A stretch of 64,000 nucleotides of DNA from Candidatus Melainabacteria bacterium (GTDB taxonomy: Bacteria > Cyanobacteriota > Vampirovibrionia > Obscuribacterales > Obscuribacteraceae): contig QKMZ01000015.1 in the NCBI GenBank assembly GCA_003242885.1, positions 62,001 to 126,000 of the forward strand, read 5' to 3'. The position numbers were made by a program, and so were the translations under genes. Position 1 is the stretch's first letter. Each line of letters opens with the position of its first letter. Positions 1-8,946 of this stretch are shown in pieces. Below the pieces are notes generated by a model. That model was not told the origin of the DNA. It worked only from the letters and a program-made list of their open reading frames with translations, and searched no databases.

Positions 1-215
1 AGGTCGCACTGTGGGACGACGATTACCGCCGGCAGTTGGAGATTTTCGAAAACGTGCGCGTTGCCCTTGAGTGGAAGACCGGGATCCCAGCCTCGTTCAC
101 CCGAACCATGGAGAAAAACTACAATTGGCGCTTTATTCAGGCTTTCATAATTGTCTGGAGTGAATACGACAAACTCGTACTGATTTTCTTCGTCTTTCAG
201 CAATTGAAAGGGCAT
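1..215 (-). CDS. alpha/beta-hydrolase-like protein, N-terminal part (partial)
   Basis: A minus-strand reading frame starts at an ATG (213-215) preceded by GGAG at good spacing and runs open off the left edge of the window, giving 71 residues. It contains a beta-strand followed by LHGSGERG and then, about 25 residues on, VIVVPQC. This is the oxyanion-hole region and next strand of the alpha/beta-hydrolase family found in predicted peptidases and PHB-depolymerase/esterase-like proteins. The catalytic Ser, Asp and His would lie outside the window, so substrate cannot be judged. An in-frame stop just upstream confirms that the N-terminus is close to this ATG. No signal peptide is visible. Confidence 0.7.
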   Translation of the reverse strand, partial: MPFQLLKDEENQYEFVVFTPDNYESLNKAPIVVFLHGSGERGWDPGLPLKGNAHVFENLQLPAVIVVPQCD

Positions 216-377
216 TTCGGTCTCCAGGGCTCCAAGTATTCACACGACCTATCTTCGTCCCGTGAAAACTGAATGTCAATTGAATGTTTCAGATGAGTAG
301 ATATGAAAAGAAAACAACGGTCCCGCCGTATCTAATGGGCATTATGTTTTGATACTAAATCTGGTGGCGCAGCAAAA

Positions 378-683
378 TCAATCTTGTTTGGCTGTGGCTT
401 GAGGAATTTTCTGTTTGTGAAAACAAGTGTGGCAAAAGACAGGGCGCAATCCTGTAGGCTTGAACGGCACGCGCGTGATTTCTCCACACGTGTGACAAGG
501 TACGTCTGTACAATCATCGGCTGCTTTTCCCTTTTTGAACAGCTTCAATGAAGTACGACAATTAGGGCAGCGAACAGGCATGTTTTTCAGTCCTTTGAGC
601 GCAAAAAACTCTTGTTCTCCAATAGAGAAAACAAAAGGCGTTTCGCATGTGCGACAAGTAATTGTTTTGTCCTCAAGGACCAT
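378..683 (-). CDS. small zinc-ribbon protein
   Basis: A 101-residue protein with an ideal start (GAGGAAAT then ATG). It has four CxxC knuckles: CRTC near residue 10, CPNC near 39, CHTC near 62 and CHTC near 84. This is the arrangement of the probable zinc-ribbon/CxxC small proteins that bind structural zinc and may contact nucleic acid or protein partners. No enzymatic motif is seen. It lies upstream of, and in the same direction as, the hydrolase at the window's left edge, with about 160 bases between them. The exact role is unknown; the zinc-binding call is secure from the cysteines. Confidence 0.8.
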   Translation of the reverse strand: MVLEDKTITCRTCETPFVFSIGEQEFFALKGLKNMPVRCPNCRTSLKLFKKGKAADDCTDVPCHTCGEITRVPFKPTGLRPVFCHTCFHKQKIPQATAKQD

Positions 684-852
684 ATTTCCTCAAATCTCTT
701 TCCAGTGGGCCCACTCTTTCATATTCTGTGGTTAGAACAGGTATGCCCGGAAAGAGCCAAGCGGTCACAATTTTTTGCGTTATGTAATCAATAAAAATTG
801 TAGCCGTTTGGTCAAAAAAATGTCGGTAAAAAGGAAAGATGGCAAAAAGCAA

Positions 853-883
853 ATGCGGAACTCGCTTTTGGCGAATTCCGCAT
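853..883 (-). terminator. stem-loop terminator after the YD-like gene
   Basis: A 12-bp stem with one mismatch (853-864 against 872-883, 7-base loop) lies 32 bases past the stop of the gene at 915-1712. On the minus strand it is followed by a T-rich stretch (TTTGCTTTTTGCC), as in a rho-independent terminator. Confidence 0.6.
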
Positions 884-914
884 CTGGTTCCGGCTGGGTT
901 TCCCCTGATTAAAC

Positions 915-1712
915 TTACTTCTTCGCTTGATCCAGCGGCACATCCTCGCCTTTTGCTGTGAAGGCCCAGGCAGTACCGTTTCGACCTCTGAACTCGAGGT
1001 TGTTCGACTGCGAGTTGTAGCCGAAGTCGCCGTGCCACACTGCTCCGGAGTCTTTGTTTTTCCAGGACACTTGCCCGTTTTCTTCAACGCGGTCCCAGTG
1101 TCCCAAGTTGCCGTCAATTCCGACGAGTTGTCCGTTTTCATACTGGAATTTTCTGACCCGTCCATTTCCGGACGGTGCCTCGATAACATTTCCGGCCTTG
1201 TCGGTGACGATTCTGCCATTTACGTTGTCTTGAAGAACAAACGAGCCGTCCACATTGAATTCAACATGAAGACCATCTGGATGTCCGGATACGTCATACT
1301 GAATATTGCCAACTGCGTCGACTTTGACGTTCTCGACGGTTTGCATGATCTCGCCTTGGGCATTGCGTACGACAAATTTGCCATCCGCTTGTCTTTCCAT
1401 CTTGACGCCTGCTTCGTTGGTAATCGATGTGATTTCGCCTTGATCGTTGATGCTCACGTCAAGCGGACCGCGCTTTTCATGGGTGTCCGCTCTGCACACC
1501 TGCGGTTCGGTTGAATCTGCCGGTTTGTCGCTGAGCTGTTTTAGCAACAGCTCATCCGGAGCTAGAAAACATGCATTTTGATTCGGTTTGGTGAGGCAAT
1601 ACACTTCATTGAATTTCGGATCGATCATTGGAGTGCTTTCCAGCGGACACGAATTTGCAGCCGCTTGTGCTGAAGCACTGTCATTAAACTGATAAATGTC
1701 TGGATAACCCAT
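915..1712 (-). CDS. hypothetical protein with YD/RHS-like beta repeats
   Basis: About 265 residues. I chose the ATG at 1712 because a strong GGGAGGAC ribosome site lies just before it; the frame stays open to 1901, so a longer N-terminus is possible. From about residue 85 the protein is a run of short units of the type DGxFVxxxxxGxIxxxxxxxG. These resemble the YD/RHS-like strands seen in secreted wrapping proteins, but they are too divergent for a firm family call. No signal peptide or membrane segment is visible with this start. The N-terminal third has several Cys residues. Function unknown. A terminator-like hairpin follows, and the divergent HD-domain gene begins about 260 bases upstream. 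Confidence 0.65.
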   Translation of the reverse strand: MGYPDIYQFNDSASAQAAANSCPLESTPMIDPKFNEVYCLTKPNQNACFLAPDELLLKQLSDKPADSTEPQVCRADTHEKRGPLDVSINDQGEITSITNEAGVKMERQADGKFVVRNAQGEIMQTVENVKVDAVGNIQYDVSGHPDGLHVEFNVDGSFVLQDNVNGRIVTDKAGNVIEAPSGNGRVRKFQYENGQLVGIDGNLGHWDRVEENGQVSWKNKDSGAVWHGDFGYNSQSNNLEFRGRNGTAWAFTAKGEDVPLDQAKK

Positions 1713-1972
1713 AAAATCGTCCTCCCACCGCGCCACCGCGTCATTGGTTGATGCGTAGAACGATACTGGGGACTTGTATCCAATTTGTTTATGCGCCAGA
1801 ACTTTTTCGGCGGATGCAATAAAGTGCCAGTGGGATATCTGACCGAGCTTACAATTCGGGGCAAGACTAGCGCTCGTTGAGCAGATTAAACGCCAAATCA
1901 TAACCCTGGTGGGCGTTTGACGACTCTAGCTTAGGTAGCCCCCGTTTGGGGCACATATATGGATAAGATCAT

Positions 1973-4900
1973 ATGGTATCCCGTATGCCGCCTGACCAGA
2001 TTACTGCGAAGAGTGAGCCGAATAACGCTGAGCGCCCGGACTCTGAAAAAACAGAGCAGACCGGCGCGCATAACAGTTTTATAAGAGAACTCGCCAATTC
2101 GGTTGTCTTTTCGGCTGTTGAGCAGCCGGCACTTGGGGTCGCCCAGTTCATCAGCAACGACGCCATGGTCAGCGTTAAGAACGTCTTTTCGAAGGGCGGG
2201 ATTGAGGCGCCGGAGCCAGCGAAGTTCAATTCTGCTAATTGGTATGCCCAGACGTTTGGAAGCGCCGTGGGCATGATTTTGCCCTTCGCGCTCACTAAGA
2301 AGGGTCTCGGGAAGTTGGGTGCTTTTGGTGAAACTGCAGCAGTGGAAACCAATGCCCTATCGCGCCAAGCGGCGATCGGCATGAGCGTCAAAGAATCCGC
2401 TATTACAGGTGGGGTCTATGGAACCTTATTCACCCCCAGCGACCAAGCAGCCCGGAATGCCGGTTGGTTATCCTTTCTAGGTGACAGAGCCGTAAGTGGC
2501 GGGGGCAGCGCTCTCACTTTTGCGACATTGACTGCAGGGAGTTTGGGAGTTGGACGTTTAGCTGAGACCAGCGTAGCCTCCCGGTTTGGCTTAGCCCCGA
2601 TACTAAATAGCCCAATCACTTCCGGCACTGTCGGCGGCTTGCCGGGCGGTTTTGTCGCGGCTCTTTATGATTCTGGGGTTAGACACCGGCGCGCTCCGAC
2701 TGCTGAAGAAGTGACCGAATCCATGTTCGGTATGGCGGTTGTGGGCGGCGCCTTCGGTTCTGCCGCTTACCTTGGCCGTTTGAAATCAGGCACAGGCAAT
2801 TTACAGGAAAAACCGGTTGTACAAGAAAAGCCTTACAGTCAAACTGTCGGAAGAGCTGAAGTTAATTCCAATGTCGTGGCACTAAATGCGGTGCCAGTCG
2901 AGTCAGGCAGAAATATTGCAACTGGCGAATTGCGTGGAGTTGCTAGTGAAACGCGCGTAGATGCGAACGGCACACGCCTGGTGACAAGTGAAACTCGCAA
3001 TGTCGAGAGTGAGGCTCGACCGACCGCGAATGCTGAAGTTCAGCCGCCAAAATCAATTAATCCTAATGAGTTTAAAACAGGTCAGGGCATCGACCAATCG
3101 CTAAGAGTCGAGTTGACTGCTCAAGAGCAGAATTTGTGGCGCCAGACACAGCAGGCGAAAACTATCGAAGAATGGAGACAACTCACCGAACAGATTGATG
3201 AGCTTCCTCTAGACAAGAGATCTTGGTTTAGCGAAACACTAGATCGCCAGGGCAAGAATTTGACTGAAGTTGAGTTGAATGCGCTCTGGCCAAAACTCTT
3301 GCAAGAAGATCCCCACCAGGGCTATCGAATCGCCAAGCTCATTGGACCAGAACGTACAACTCAAGTTTGGGAGCAGCAATTGAAGTCTGTTCAGATGTTC
3401 GAGAATCCTGTTTTAGCAGAGCAATTGGCGAAGACTATGGTCTTTCTCGAACCTTCAAAACAGATGGCAGCGTTAGAGTCTCTTCTAAACTTAGATAAAA
3501 GGCCATCCTATGTCGACATGGCTTCGGTCATGTTGGCTAAGGAAAATCAGCTGCCTGCTGCAAAACTCCTCGAATCGCGTGGTATCACACCACAGATTGA
3601 AACTGGCTCCGTTGCGCCGTCTGTTTGGGCAGACTGGGCTCTGTCTCTAAAACCAGGCGAAATTCGGGACGGTGTTCTTGACCAGGTTCGCAAAAAGCTA
3701 TCCGGTTCAAAATATAACCCGGCTGAAGAATTGAATTCAGTTTTCAAACTCGCAAAAGATAGGCTGGAACCAAAAGAGTATGAGCTTTTTAATTCGATGC
3801 TCACTGGTATCACACCGAAATACAACTCCGCGGAAATAGCTTCTGTTCGCTCAACCGCGCTCAAAGATGTCGATCCTAAATTCATCAGCCGCATGTCATT
3901 TTTCGAACGCGACTGGCCGATGGCTGAGCGGATTGCGCAGAGAAATCCAGAGTTGATTACAGCGCTCGCTTCTAACTCGAAATTCAATCCGAATCTCAAG
4001 CGCAGCGCATACATTGCGGAGCTAATGTCGAGAGAGCCTCCACCAACTGTTGAACAATTGACCAAGTCGTTGTTGGAAAGCAATCGGAAATCGGAAGAAA
4101 ACAGGGAGTACTCGCTGCTCTCTCCTGGCGATGTGAAAGCGCTGGTTGAGCACGGTGTGAAGGTTGAGCCCGGACAAGTGCCAGAAGTACTGCGCTCAAT
4201 TCAGTCTGATGTTTTTCAGATGTTTGATTTGAAGGGAGAAAAGCCGATACACCATGGACGTTTGCTCAACGCACTCACGCTTGCGAACGACCTGGGCAAA
4301 AAGAACCCTGAGGCATTCAATCGTGATTTCAAAGAACCGATTGAGTCAGCGCTAACGAGTTCGGACTACAGATACGCACGCAGGCTCGATGCGTCCAAAG
4401 CGCTAGGTGAGTTGCAGCGTGGTGGCTTTGATGGAGCGATGGCGCTGCGCATGCCGGAACTCCGTATGGGCAAGATTGTCGAGATGGCTCCTGAAGCGCA
4501 AACAGCGATGCGTAATTCAGTCGAGAAATCCCTGTTCAATGTCAACGAGTTGAGAAGGATGATCGGTGATGGACCGCTGGGCAAGCTGATGCCATCTGTC
4601 TTTGGCAAAGCAGAGCAAGGTGGTATCGTCGGGAGAGAACAGCATAAAACGCACGATTTCACACTAGACAATCACTTGCTTGGCGTGGTTGAACGAGCAA
4701 AAAATGATAGTCAGTTTAAGGAATTGATGCCAAACGACCAGGTGAATGTGCTGTGGGCAGCGCTCTTGCATGATGTCGGTAAAATGGAGAACATGGTCGA
4801 TTTCGATCATAATCGCACTTCGGTCAGCATGGCTTGGGGCGTATTGCGCTCACTTGGTTATTCGGATACTCGCATTCAACGAATTACCGACATCATGAGT

Positions 4901-5971
4901 AAGGATGCAGAACTTAGTTTCAATCCTGATGTCAAAAACTCTGTCACTCTCAGAGATCAAAAAGCAATGGATGATGTGGTGAACAATTACCGCCATGCTG
5001 ATGCACTGAAAATGGTGGCAATACTAAATCGTTCTGACATCAAGTCAGTCAAGAAGAATGAAGCTTGGTTTACTGAAGATGTGGTTTCAGAACTGGGCAA
5101 GATCAGCGAAATGACTGAGCCTCGAGTGGCTGAGTTGAACAGGCACCTGTTGCCGTTGATGTCGACGAAGATGCCCGAAGGTTACGGTGCGCATGTGATG
5201 TCTGACTACAGCGTGTTCGGTCACTCATCCAGAGACTTGGCTGGGCAATTCCTCAAGCAGCGTTCAACAATCGAGTCGCCCGAATACTCAACCTCGTTCT
5301 CCGTGTTTACTCCGGAAAATCATCGAGTGTACGAAGATGGCTCGAAGGTCATTGCTCTCGTCACTGGTCCCTTCGAGCATGTCGCACAGGCGCATAGAAA
5401 CAATCTTTCCACCGGCACCTCGGTGGGATGGAGCGGACAGGTAGAACTCGTTAGCAGATGGAGCACCGACAGCAAAGCAAACGCATTTGCAGCAGAAGCT
5501 GAAGCGAAGTTGACAGAGCTCGGCATTCCGCCGGCGCGAAATGTGGCGGCAGAGAATTTCCCCAGGCTCAATCAACTTCGTCGTGTAGCGGGACAGTTCG
5601 ATACTCTCACAGACCTCGTCACCGCTGCTGGTGAAACCGACCCCTATGTGTTAGCGGTCAAGTCTCTTAATCGAATGATGACGACCGAAAAAGATGGCTC
5701 TCCACTTAAAACAAACAACGAAGGCAAACTGAACAATGCCATATTGTCCGGTATTGGTTTGCTGCGCAACGGCAATCAACCTGTTTATTTCGAAGGACTG
5801 GCGCAGCCAGAACTCGCGAAACTATGGAACGGCAATATCCCTGATTTCGTTTCTGCCGGCCCTGCAAATCAAGCTCCAGCCAACGCGCTCCGAGTCACCG
5901 CAGACGTCGCGTCAGCCGCAAAAGAGCACAACCTGCCGATTGTGGTTTTGAACGATAGGACTGTCAGGTAG
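1973..5971 (+). CDS. large HD-domain protein (putative phosphohydrolase)
   Basis: A 1332-residue protein; M1 or M5 may be the start, and the ribosome site is weak. Residues about 25-280 are Gly/Ala-rich with several hydrophobic stretches that could insert in or lie on a membrane. Residues 280-880 are mostly charged and helical, without a recognised domain. An HD metal-dependent phosphohydrolase domain follows: HKTHD at about 892-896, His901, the signature LHDVGK with His933-Asp934, and a later Asp in NRSD near 1020. The helix around DNHLLG recalls the HD domains of GlnD-type proteins. The roughly 300-residue C-terminus is of unknown fold. The HD metal ligands are intact, so hydrolysis of a nucleotide or phosphoester is plausible, but no substrate can be named. 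It is flanked by unrelated genes and is probably monocistronic. Confidence 0.75.
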   Translation: MVSRMPPDQITAKSEPNNAERPDSEKTEQTGAHNSFIRELANSVVFSAVEQPALGVAQFISNDAMVSVKNVFSKGGIEAPEPAKFNSANWYAQTFGSAVGMILPFALTKKGLGKLGAFGETAAVETNALSRQAAIGMSVKESAITGGVYGTLFTPSDQAARNAGWLSFLGDRAVSGGGSALTFATLTAGSLGVGRLAETSVASRFGLAPILNSPITSGTVGGLPGGFVAALYDSGVRHRRAPTAEEVTESMFGMAVVGGAFGSAAYLGRLKSGTGNLQEKPVVQEKPYSQTVGRAEVNSNVVALNAVPVESGRNIATGELRGVASETRVDANGTRLVTSETRNVESEARPTANAEVQPPKSINPNEFKTGQGIDQSLRVELTAQEQNLWRQTQQAKTIEEWRQLTEQIDELPLDKRSWFSETLDRQGKNLTEVELNALWPKLLQEDPHQGYRIAKLIGPERTTQVWEQQLKSVQMFENPVLAEQLAKTMVFLEPSKQMAALESLLNLDKRPSYVDMASVMLAKENQLPAAKLLESRGITPQIETGSVAPSVWADWALSLKPGEIRDGVLDQVRKKLSGSKYNPAEELNSVFKLAKDRLEPKEYELFNSMLTGITPKYNSAEIASVRSTALKDVDPKFISRMSFFERDWPMAERIAQRNPELITALASNSKFNPNLKRSAYIAELMSREPPPTVEQLTKSLLESNRKSEENREYSLLSPGDVKALVEHGVKVEPGQVPEVLRSIQSDVFQMFDLKGEKPIHHGRLLNALTLANDLGKKNPEAFNRDFKEPIESALTSSDYRYARRLDASKALGELQRGGFDGAMALRMPELRMGKIVEMAPEAQTAMRNSVEKSLFNVNELRRMIGDGPLGKLMPSVFGKAEQGGIVGREQHKTHDFTLDNHLLGVVERAKNDSQFKELMPNDQVNVLWAALLHDVGKMENMVDFDHNRTSVSMAWGVLRSLGYSDTRIQRITDIMSKDAELSFNPDVKNSVTLRDQKAMDDVVNNYRHADALKMVAILNRSDIKSVKKNEAWFTEDVVSELGKISEMTEPRVAELNRHLLPLMSTKMPEGYGAHVMSDYSVFGHSSRDLAGQFLKQRSTIESPEYSTSFSVFTPENHRVYEDGSKVIALVTGPFEHVAQAHRNNLSTGTSVGWSGQVELVSRWSTDSKANAFAAEAEAKLTELGIPPARNVAAENFPRLNQLRRVAGQFDTLTDLVTAAGETDPYVLAVKSLNRMMTTEKDGSPLKTNNEGKLNNAILSGIGLLRNGNQPVYFEGLAQPELAKLWNGNIPDFVSAGPANQAPANALRVTADVASAAKEHNLPIVVLNDRTVR

Positions 5972-6151
5972 ATGCTGGCTAGGCGTTTTAACAGTTGCCG
6001 ACAAAGCGACTGGTAGTTTCTGCGTAAAAGGCGACGTCTAATAGCGGGAGTTCACCCACGGGCTCTTTTGCGGCTTTTGCTCTTGGAAAGCGGATCTGGA
6101 ACCAATCGCATATATAAGGGATAATTGAACCCTCGCAAACAGGAGAGGGTC

Positions 6152-7354
6152 ATGCTGAAAACCACGCCCTTGCATTCCCGTACGTCTGCGCTTATGCAAG
6201 CCAACCAATGGCGGCGCTGGGCAGGCTATTCCGTAGCCAGCTCCTATGAAATGACACACGACCGGGAATACTATGCAATTCGCAATGCCTGCGTTTTGCT
6301 CGATGTTTCACCGCTCTGCAAATACCGAATCAAAGGCACGGACGCGCTCAAGTTTCTCAATCGCCTCGTTACGCGCGATGTGAGCAAGATTTCCGTCGGC
6401 GGGATGTTGTACACCCCGTGGTGTGACTCGCGCGGCAAAATACTGGACGACGGCACGGTCGCAATGCTGGCAGCCGACGAATACCGTCTTACTTCAGCCG
6501 AGCCTAATTTGCGCTGGCTTCAAGATAACGCAGTCGGGATGCAGGTTGAGATCACTGACGTTTCCGATCAGATTGCCGCAATGTCGCTGCAAGGTCCGAA
6601 GTCTCGTGATTTGCTGATGACCCTGTGCGACTCTCCTTTGGGTGGCGTTAAGTACTACGAGTTCGTCAACACGAAGATTGACGGCGCAGACGTGATGATT
6701 TCTCGCACCGGGTATACAGGCGATCTTGGTTTTGAACTTTGGGTCGATGCGACTAAGGCCGAGAAGGTTTGGGATGCTGTGGTAAAGGCTGGAAAGTCTT
6801 TTGCACTTCAACCGGCTGGCATCTGGGCTCTTGATGTTTCCCGCATCGAAGCCGGGCTTATTATGCTGGACATTGATTACACGCCAGCGAACAAGGCAAT
6901 GACGGACGCTCAAACATCCACACCAATCGAACTCGGATTGAATTGGGCGATTAGCTGGAAGAAAGGCAATTTCATCGGACGAAAAGCTTTGCTCGCCGAG
7001 AAAGAAAATGGTTCGACGATTCAGTTTGTTGGATTGGAAATCGATCATAAAGAGTTCGAGCGCCAGCATCACGAATTAGGACTTACTGTCCCTTATCCAT
7101 TCATGGCTTGGAGAGCTGTAATTCCACTTTATGTCGATGGTTCGCAGGTTGGTTACGCCACTAGCGGAGTATGGTCGCCTACCTTGAAAAAATATCTCGC
7201 ATTCGGTCATGTGCAACCGAAGTACGCGCAACCCGGCTCGGTGGTGACAATCGATTTGACCGTCGATCGTTTCCGTCGTTCGTTCAATGCAGAGGTGACC
7301 AAGCTACCCTTCTTCAATCCGCCAAGGAAGAAAGATATCGTAGGTGCGAAATGA
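6152..7354 (+). CDS. aminomethyltransferase (GcvT/T-protein) family protein
   Basis: A 400-residue protein starting at ATG 6152, directly behind AGGAGAGGG; an upstream in-frame TTG is less likely. The N-terminal half carries the folate-binding T-protein pattern: GYSVASSYEMTHDREYYAIRN then LLDVSPLCKYRIKG and FLNRLVTRDV. A SRTGYTGDLGFEL block sits near 195, and the family's C-terminal beta-barrel (VGYATSGVWSPTLKK) near 335. T-proteins move a one-carbon unit from an aminomethyl or methylamine donor to tetrahydrofolate. No P- or H-protein gene is nearby, and the gene overlaps a flavoprotein gene by ATGA. A glycine-cleavage role is therefore not supported; demethylation of an N-methylated substrate coupled to the flavoproteins is more likely (inference). 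Confidence 0.88.
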   Translation: MLKTTPLHSRTSALMQANQWRRWAGYSVASSYEMTHDREYYAIRNACVLLDVSPLCKYRIKGTDALKFLNRLVTRDVSKISVGGMLYTPWCDSRGKILDDGTVAMLAADEYRLTSAEPNLRWLQDNAVGMQVEITDVSDQIAAMSLQGPKSRDLLMTLCDSPLGGVKYYEFVNTKIDGADVMISRTGYTGDLGFELWVDATKAEKVWDAVVKAGKSFALQPAGIWALDVSRIEAGLIMLDIDYTPANKAMTDAQTSTPIELGLNWAISWKKGNFIGRKALLAEKENGSTIQFVGLEIDHKEFERQHHELGLTVPYPFMAWRAVIPLYVDGSQVGYATSGVWSPTLKKYLAFGHVQPKYAQPGSVVTIDLTVDRFRRSFNAEVTKLPFFNPPRKKDIVGAK

Positions 7355-8946
7355 GCAAATCAACCAACAATCACTATGACGTCATAGTCATCGGCGGTGG
7401 GCACAATGGTCTGGTCAACGCCGCATATTTAGGTAAAGCCGGCAAGAAAGTTTTGGTTTTGGAACAGCGCCACACCGTGGGTGGTGCCACCATCACAGAA
7501 GAAGTTTATCCGGGATTCAAGTTTTTGATCGCTTCTTATTTGATCAGTCTCTTGAGACCTGATGTGATTCAAGAGTTGGAGCTTGTTCGCCACGGTCTGG
7601 AAATTATGCCATTGGAGAGCACTTTTGTTCCTCTGACCAACGGAAACTACTTGGCTGATTGGCCAGACCACGAAGCAACTAGACATGAGATAGAGCGGCA
7701 TTCTAAACGCGACGCCGAAGCATACGATGAGTATGCGCGCGTGATGAGAAGATTGGCTATCGCTCTGCGGCCGCTATTAGACATGATCCCGCCTGATCCG
7801 ACTTCTGTGACGCCGAAAGACTTAGAAACAATGGCTCGTGTGCGTGGCGTCCTCAATAATATGACACGCGATGATTTTCATCTGCTGTCTCGTTTGATGA
7901 CCATGAGCGCTGCTGACTTTCTTGATGAATGGTTTGAAGGCACCGCGCTGAAAGGCACCAAGTGCACCAGTGGGATTATTGGCACATTCATGGGACCTCG
8001 GTCGCCTGGGACTGGCTATGTGCTGCTGCACCATTACATTGGCGAATTGGATGGAACATTCCGAGCCTGGGGTTTTGCACGCGGAGGAACCGGCGCATTG
8101 AGCCAGGCGATCGCGAGCGCTGCCCGCGAGGCTGGCGTTGAGATCAAAACGAATTCTCCTGTTGCACACGTCAATATCAAAAATGGCGAAGCTACAGGTG
8201 TGACGCTAGAGAATGGAGATGAGTATTCCGCCTCCATTGTTGTTTCAAATGCTGATGCGAAAAGGACGTTTTTAAAACTGATTGAGCCGAAGCATCTTCC
8301 CGATGATTTTGTGAGCGACATAAATAGATTTCGTATCGCGAGTCCCGCGTGCAAAGTCAACCTGGCACTCGATGGATTGCCAGAGTTTACGTCTATGCCG
8401 AAGGGTAAGGAAGCTTTATTGCGAGGTTCGATTGAAATTGCACCAAGCATTGATTATGTTGAGCAAGCCTACGATGATGCCAAATATGGTGGCTGGTCGC
8501 GCAAGCCTTTTATGGACGCGTTGATACCATCTCTGCTCGACCCTGGAATGGCACCACCTGGCAAACACGTGATGTCTCTCTTTGTTCAATACGCATCATC
8601 CGACTTGGACGGTGGCTGGAATGAGGAGAAGAAAGCACAATTTCTCGGCATTGTGATCGATACGCTCGCAGAGCATGCCCCGAATTTGAAAAAGATTCTG
8701 ATTCATAAACACATCATGACTCCGTGGGATTTGGAGCGCATGATTGGTCTTACAAGTGGACACATCTTCCACGGCGAATTGGCGCTGCAACAATTGTTCT
8801 TCCTGCGCCCATCACCGCAGTGGTCTAACTACAGGACACCAATCAAAAACATGTACATGTGCGGCAGCAGCACGCATCCGGGCGGCTGCATCACCGGCGC
8901 TCCCGGGCGCAACGCGGCACTGGCAATTCTAGAGGATCGCCCATGA
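7351..8946 (+). CDS. PYROXD2/phytoene-desaturase-like FAD oxidoreductase (copy 1)
   Basis: A 531-residue flavoprotein of the phytoene dehydrogenase-like family (COG1233 type). Its ATG overlaps the stop of the aminomethyltransferase gene (ATGA), implying translational coupling. The N-terminus has an intact Rossmann dinucleotide loop IGGGHNG (Gly15, 17, 20) followed by LVLEQRHTVGG, the FAD ribose-binding Glu and the second Gly pair. The C-terminus has the FAD-binding block MYMCGSSTHPGG...GRNAA. The length is normal for the family. Members desaturate or oxidise carotenoids and other lipophilic or amine substrates. No carotenoid genes are near, so the substrate is unknown; the partner genes suggest an amine or N-methyl compound. 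Confidence 0.87.
   Translation: MSKSTNNHYDVIVIGGGHNGLVNAAYLGKAGKKVLVLEQRHTVGGATITEEVYPGFKFLIASYLISLLRPDVIQELELVRHGLEIMPLESTFVPLTNGNYLADWPDHEATRHEIERHSKRDAEAYDEYARVMRRLAIALRPLLDMIPPDPTSVTPKDLETMARVRGVLNNMTRDDFHLLSRLMTMSAADFLDEWFEGTALKGTKCTSGIIGTFMGPRSPGTGYVLLHHYIGELDGTFRAWGFARGGTGALSQAIASAAREAGVEIKTNSPVAHVNIKNGEATGVTLENGDEYSASIVVSNADAKRTFLKLIEPKHLPDDFVSDINRFRIASPACKVNLALDGLPEFTSMPKGKEALLRGSIEIAPSIDYVEQAYDDAKYGGWSRKPFMDALIPSLLDPGMAPPGKHVMSLFVQYASSDLDGGWNEEKKAQFLGIVIDTLAEHAPNLKKILIHKHIMTPWDLERMIGLTSGHIFHGELALQQLFFLRPSPQWSNYRTPIKNMYMCGSSTHPGGCITGAPGRNAALAILEDRP

Noticed and set aside
36..272. 78-residue + strand open frame at the left edge
   Set aside because: It is antisense to the minus-strand hydrolase frame, which has a ribosome site and the LHGSGERG motif; the + frame has no recognisable feature.
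6152..7354. Glycine cleavage system T-protein gene (gcvT) proper
   Set aside because: No gcvH or gcvP is near, and the gene is coupled to flavoproteins; the family call is kept but not the glycine-cleavage role.
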